From: Treponema sp.
GTDB taxonomy: Bacteria; Spirochaetota; Spirochaetia; Treponematales; Breznakiellaceae
NCBI GenBank assembly: GCA_031274565.1
Contig: JAISPY010000224.1
Location: 1-7,381 of the forward strand
Length of the DNA: 7,381 nt
Direction of reading: 5' to 3'
In this document: positions 5,517-7,381 of the stretch, one piece after another
Position numbering within the stretch: position 1 is the stretch's first letter
How the letters are laid out: each line of letters begins with the position of its first letter
Program-made: the position numbers and the translations under genes
Notes under the pieces: model-generated
What the model was told of the DNA's origin: nothing
Seen by the model: only the letters and a program-made list of their open reading frames with translations
The model's database searches: none

Positions 5517-7098
5517 TACGACCCTCCGGGACGGGGATCAGGCCCCAGGCTTTGCCTTTTCCCCGGAACAGAAAATTACCTTGGCCCGGGCTTTAGCCGC
5601 AGCAGGGGTAGATATCATTGAAACTGGATTTCCCCTCGCGTCTTCCGCTGAATTTGAAAGCTGCCGCCGGATTGCCCTGGAGCTTGCGGAGGCGTCTCGG
5701 GCAAATTCAGCGGAATTGACCCAGCCCCTGACCGCAGTTATGTGCCGGGGACGACTCAAAGATATCGAAGCAACCGCAAGGGTCTTCCAGGGCGGTATTC
5801 CCGGGGTGATCCATATTTCCCTGCCCGTAAGTAAAACCCATATCAGCGTCAAATTCGGTAAAACAGAAAAGGAACTCCTCGTCCTGGCAAGAGAGGCGGT
5901 GTCTTTTGCCGCAGGCCTGGTTCCAGTGGTGGAGCTGGGTGCAGAGGATGCAAGCCGGGCAGACGCCGCTTTTCTCACGGATTACTGTGCCAGCGCCCTG
6001 GATGCGGGCGCGGGGATTATCAACATCGCCGATACCCTGGGTATTGGTACTCCCTCAGGGATCGCGGAACTGGTGGGCTTGCTTTACCGTGCGATTCCCG
6101 CCTTTGCCGCAGGCAGGGCGGTGTTAAGCATCCATTGCCATAATGATTTCGGCCTTGCCTGTGCCAACACCCTGGCGGCTATCGAAGCCGGATGCGGCCA
6201 GGTAGAGGTTGCGGTTGCCGGTATCGGGGAACGGGCAGGAAACGCCGCTCTGGAAGAAGTGCTTGCTAACCTGCTCGCCCACCCGGAGCTATACCATGCC
6301 CGGACCGGGATACTTCCGGAAAAGCTCGCTTCCCTGCTGGCGCTCACAGCAGCGGCAGCGGGAACCGCCGGTTCCCCCCTGAAACCCGTGAGTGGCTGGA
6401 ACAGCCGTGCCCACAGTGCGGGACTGCATCAGCAGGGACTGTCAAAAAACACCGCCACCTATACGCCCCCGCTGCCAATGTACCCAGCGCCCGTGCCTGA
6501 ACGGATCGTCCTCTCCCGGCATTCCGGGCGGGCAGGAATCGCCCTCTTTGCCCGGCGGTACTGCGGCATGGAGGTGGCGGCGGAAACCCTTTCCCGGCTC
6601 CGGGACCTGGTTAAAACCGCCTGCGGGAGCACTACCGGGCTTACCGAGTTTATCCGTATGCTTGCGGATATACAGGCCCTGCCTCCCACATATCCGGGAC
6701 TGTTCATCAGGACCGCATGGTCGGAAACCGCGGGAAGTGATGCGGAAAAGGGCGCTTGGTACCGAATCAACGCTGCCCTGACCCGTTACCGGGGACCCGC
6801 ATCCTCCCCAGGATCCCCAGAGCGCTTCCCCTTGAGCGGAGACGGGGAGACCTGGACCAAGGTGGTCCCTCAAGCGGTCTCCGCAGGTACCGGTATGAAA
6901 CTGGAGCTTACGCGGCTTGGGATAACCGGCGCAGGAGACAAGCTCAGGGTGTATGCGGAAATCACTGCCTTGGAAGATCGGATGTACGGGATAGAACGGA
7001 TCGGTGCATCTCCTGGTCTTTTGCTCCTGGACTGCTGTCTTGACGCGGTAAACGCCGCAACCCTGGCAGGCTGCTCAAACCCAGCGGCCCTCGCCTAG
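5494..7098 (+). CDS. LeuA-type acyltransferase (2-isopropylmalate / homocitrate / citramalate synthase family)
   Basis: Members of this DRE-TIM family condense acetyl-CoA with a 2-oxo acid (2-oxoisovalerate in LeuA, pyruvate in CimA, 2-oxoglutarate in NifV). Signature 1 is LDTTLRDGDQAPG (7-19; Asp13 metal ligand). Then come ETGFPLASSAEFESCRRIA (43-61, LeuA-like), VELGAEDASRADAAFL (146-161), metal site HCHND (214-218), GIGERAGNAALEEV (243-256), HSAGLHQQG (307-315) and VLSRHSGRAG (339-348). The 534 residues are closer to LeuA (about 510-520) than NifV (about 380). The C-terminus (about 468-523) resembles a divergent LeuA feedback domain: MYGIERIGASPG and LLDCCLDAVNA replace the usual glycine-rich and A-x-x-A-x-N elements. 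The common DGEQ is DGDQ here. GTG 5494 is chosen because AGGA (5482-5485) lies 8 nt upstream and signature 1 follows at once. Substrate is not determined: overall LeuA-like, but INIADTLG at 176-183 has Ala where LeuA typically has Pro. Confidence 0.93.
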   Translation: MRRLRVLDTTLRDGDQAPGFAFSPEQKITLARALAAAGVDIIETGFPLASSAEFESCRRIALELAEASRANSAELTQPLTAVMCRGRLKDIEATARVFQGGIPGVIHISLPVSKTHISVKFGKTEKELLVLAREAVSFAAGLVPVVELGAEDASRADAAFLTDYCASALDAGAGIINIADTLGIGTPSGIAELVGLLYRAIPAFAAGRAVLSIHCHNDFGLACANTLAAIEAGCGQVEVAVAGIGERAGNAALEEVLANLLAHPELYHARTGILPEKLASLLALTAAAAGTAGSPLKPVSGWNSRAHSAGLHQQGLSKNTATYTPPLPMYPAPVPERIVLSRHSGRAGIALFARRYCGMEVAAETLSRLRDLVKTACGSTTGLTEFIRMLADIQALPPTYPGLFIRTAWSETAGSDAEKGAWYRINAALTRYRGPASSPGSPERFPLSGDGETWTKVVPQAVSAGTGMKLELTRLGITGAGDKLRVYAEITALEDRMYGIERIGASPGLLLLDCCLDAVNAATLAGCSNPAALA

Positions 7099-7153
7099 GG
7101 CTTATTTTTAGAGAAAATTAGAAAAAAATAGGACTTACCATTCCGGCGGTATG

Positions 7154-7206
7154 ACGTTTTGGCCCGCCTATAAAGCAATACGAAGCATTGCGGCGGGCCA
7201 AAATGT
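7154..7206. terminator. Strong GC-rich hairpin downstream of the operon (possible terminator or intergenic repeat)
   Basis: ttttggcccgcc (7157-7168) pairs perfectly with ggcgggccaaaa (7192-7203); 7154-7156 extend the stem with 7204-7206 through one wobble. An upper stem pairs gcaat (7175-7179) with attgc (7187-7191) around a 7-base loop, with a 6-base bulge on the left. It lies 55 nt after the last stop codon. No T-run follows on either strand, so classical intrinsic termination is uncertain. Confidence 0.5.
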
Positions 7207-7381
7207 GGCGGGAAAAAAAACACAAAGGGCGTTAGCCCGACTGCGGTTTTTCGGAGCCCGAGCCGCCTACTGGCGGAGAAGCATATACAGACCGGTTAGG
7301 CGAAGTACGGGCGCACTCCATTTTATTTTTATTATTTTGAAAATATTTATCTCCCAGTTCTTATGTCTCTATCATTATCTT
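7207..7381. other. Non-coding 3' region with small stem-loops and an AT-rich end
   Basis: gggc-gtta-gccc (7227-7238) and ccgcc-tact-ggcgg (7263-7276) are short stem-loops. agcccga is directly repeated at 7234-7240 and 7255-7261. From 7319 to the end the DNA is AT-rich with no convincing gene start or promoter. No tRNA, rRNA or coding region was recognised. Confidence 0.5.

Noticed and set aside
5494..7098. Naming the LeuA-type gene nifV
   Set aside because: Length, the TGFPLASSAEFES segment and the C-terminal domain are LeuA-like, and no nitrogenase gene is in the window.
7295..7301. GTTAGGC, matching an integron attC R' core
   Set aside because: No matching RYYYAAC core at proper distance and no attC-like fold; a 7-base match is expected by chance.
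7232..7321. Minus-strand 29-codon ORF across the 3' stem-loops
   Set aside because: Short, no ribosome site, and its Ser/Gly/Pro-rich product arises from the GC-rich hairpins.

Overview
The window looks like a chromosomal segment of an anaerobic bacterium with GC-rich genes (G/C favoured at third codon positions) separated by strongly AT-rich, hairpin-rich spacers. Gene types and style (GTP-dependent PEP carboxykinase, a cytoplasmic GH13 enzyme, a formylglycine-generating-enzyme-type remnant, purine-rich ribosome binding sites) fit a Treponema-like spirochaete, perhaps of the termite-gut group. This assignment is inference from gene content, not proven by a marker gene.

Left part (1-829): the last 34 codons of an unknown plus-strand gene, then a minus-strand scrap of an FGE-sulfatase/C-type-lectin-fold domain (135-266), then an AT-rich spacer. 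Inside the spacer (402-692) is a nested inverted-repeat structure: a GC-rich outer stem enclosing two long imperfect hairpins whose four arms share a CGCAT...ATAAGGA pattern in alternating orientation. A sigma70-like promoter and a small palindrome follow, then the leader of pckG.

Centre (830-3668): a complete GTP-type phosphoenolpyruvate carboxykinase gene (pckG), a 16-bp GC-rich hairpin, a 173-residue helical protein of unknown function, and a short stretch that looks like a frameshifted small gene (3261-3447). An AT-rich spacer with two hairpins follows.

Right part (3669-7098): a tight three-gene cluster, probably one operon: a cytoplasmic alpha-amylase-family (GH13) enzyme, a 148-residue helical HEPN-like protein 3 nt later, and a 534-residue LeuA-type acyltransferase (2-isopropylmalate/homocitrate/citramalate synthase family) that starts at a GTG inside the preceding gene. 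The window ends in a non-coding region with a strong GC-rich hairpin and smaller stem-loops.

The recognisable enzymes belong to central carbon metabolism: maltodextrin breakdown, interconversion of oxaloacetate and PEP, and condensation of acetyl-CoA with a 2-oxo acid. No reverse transcriptase, transposase, CRISPR array, tRNA or rRNA was found. The most unusual element is the nested four-arm repeat upstream of pckG.
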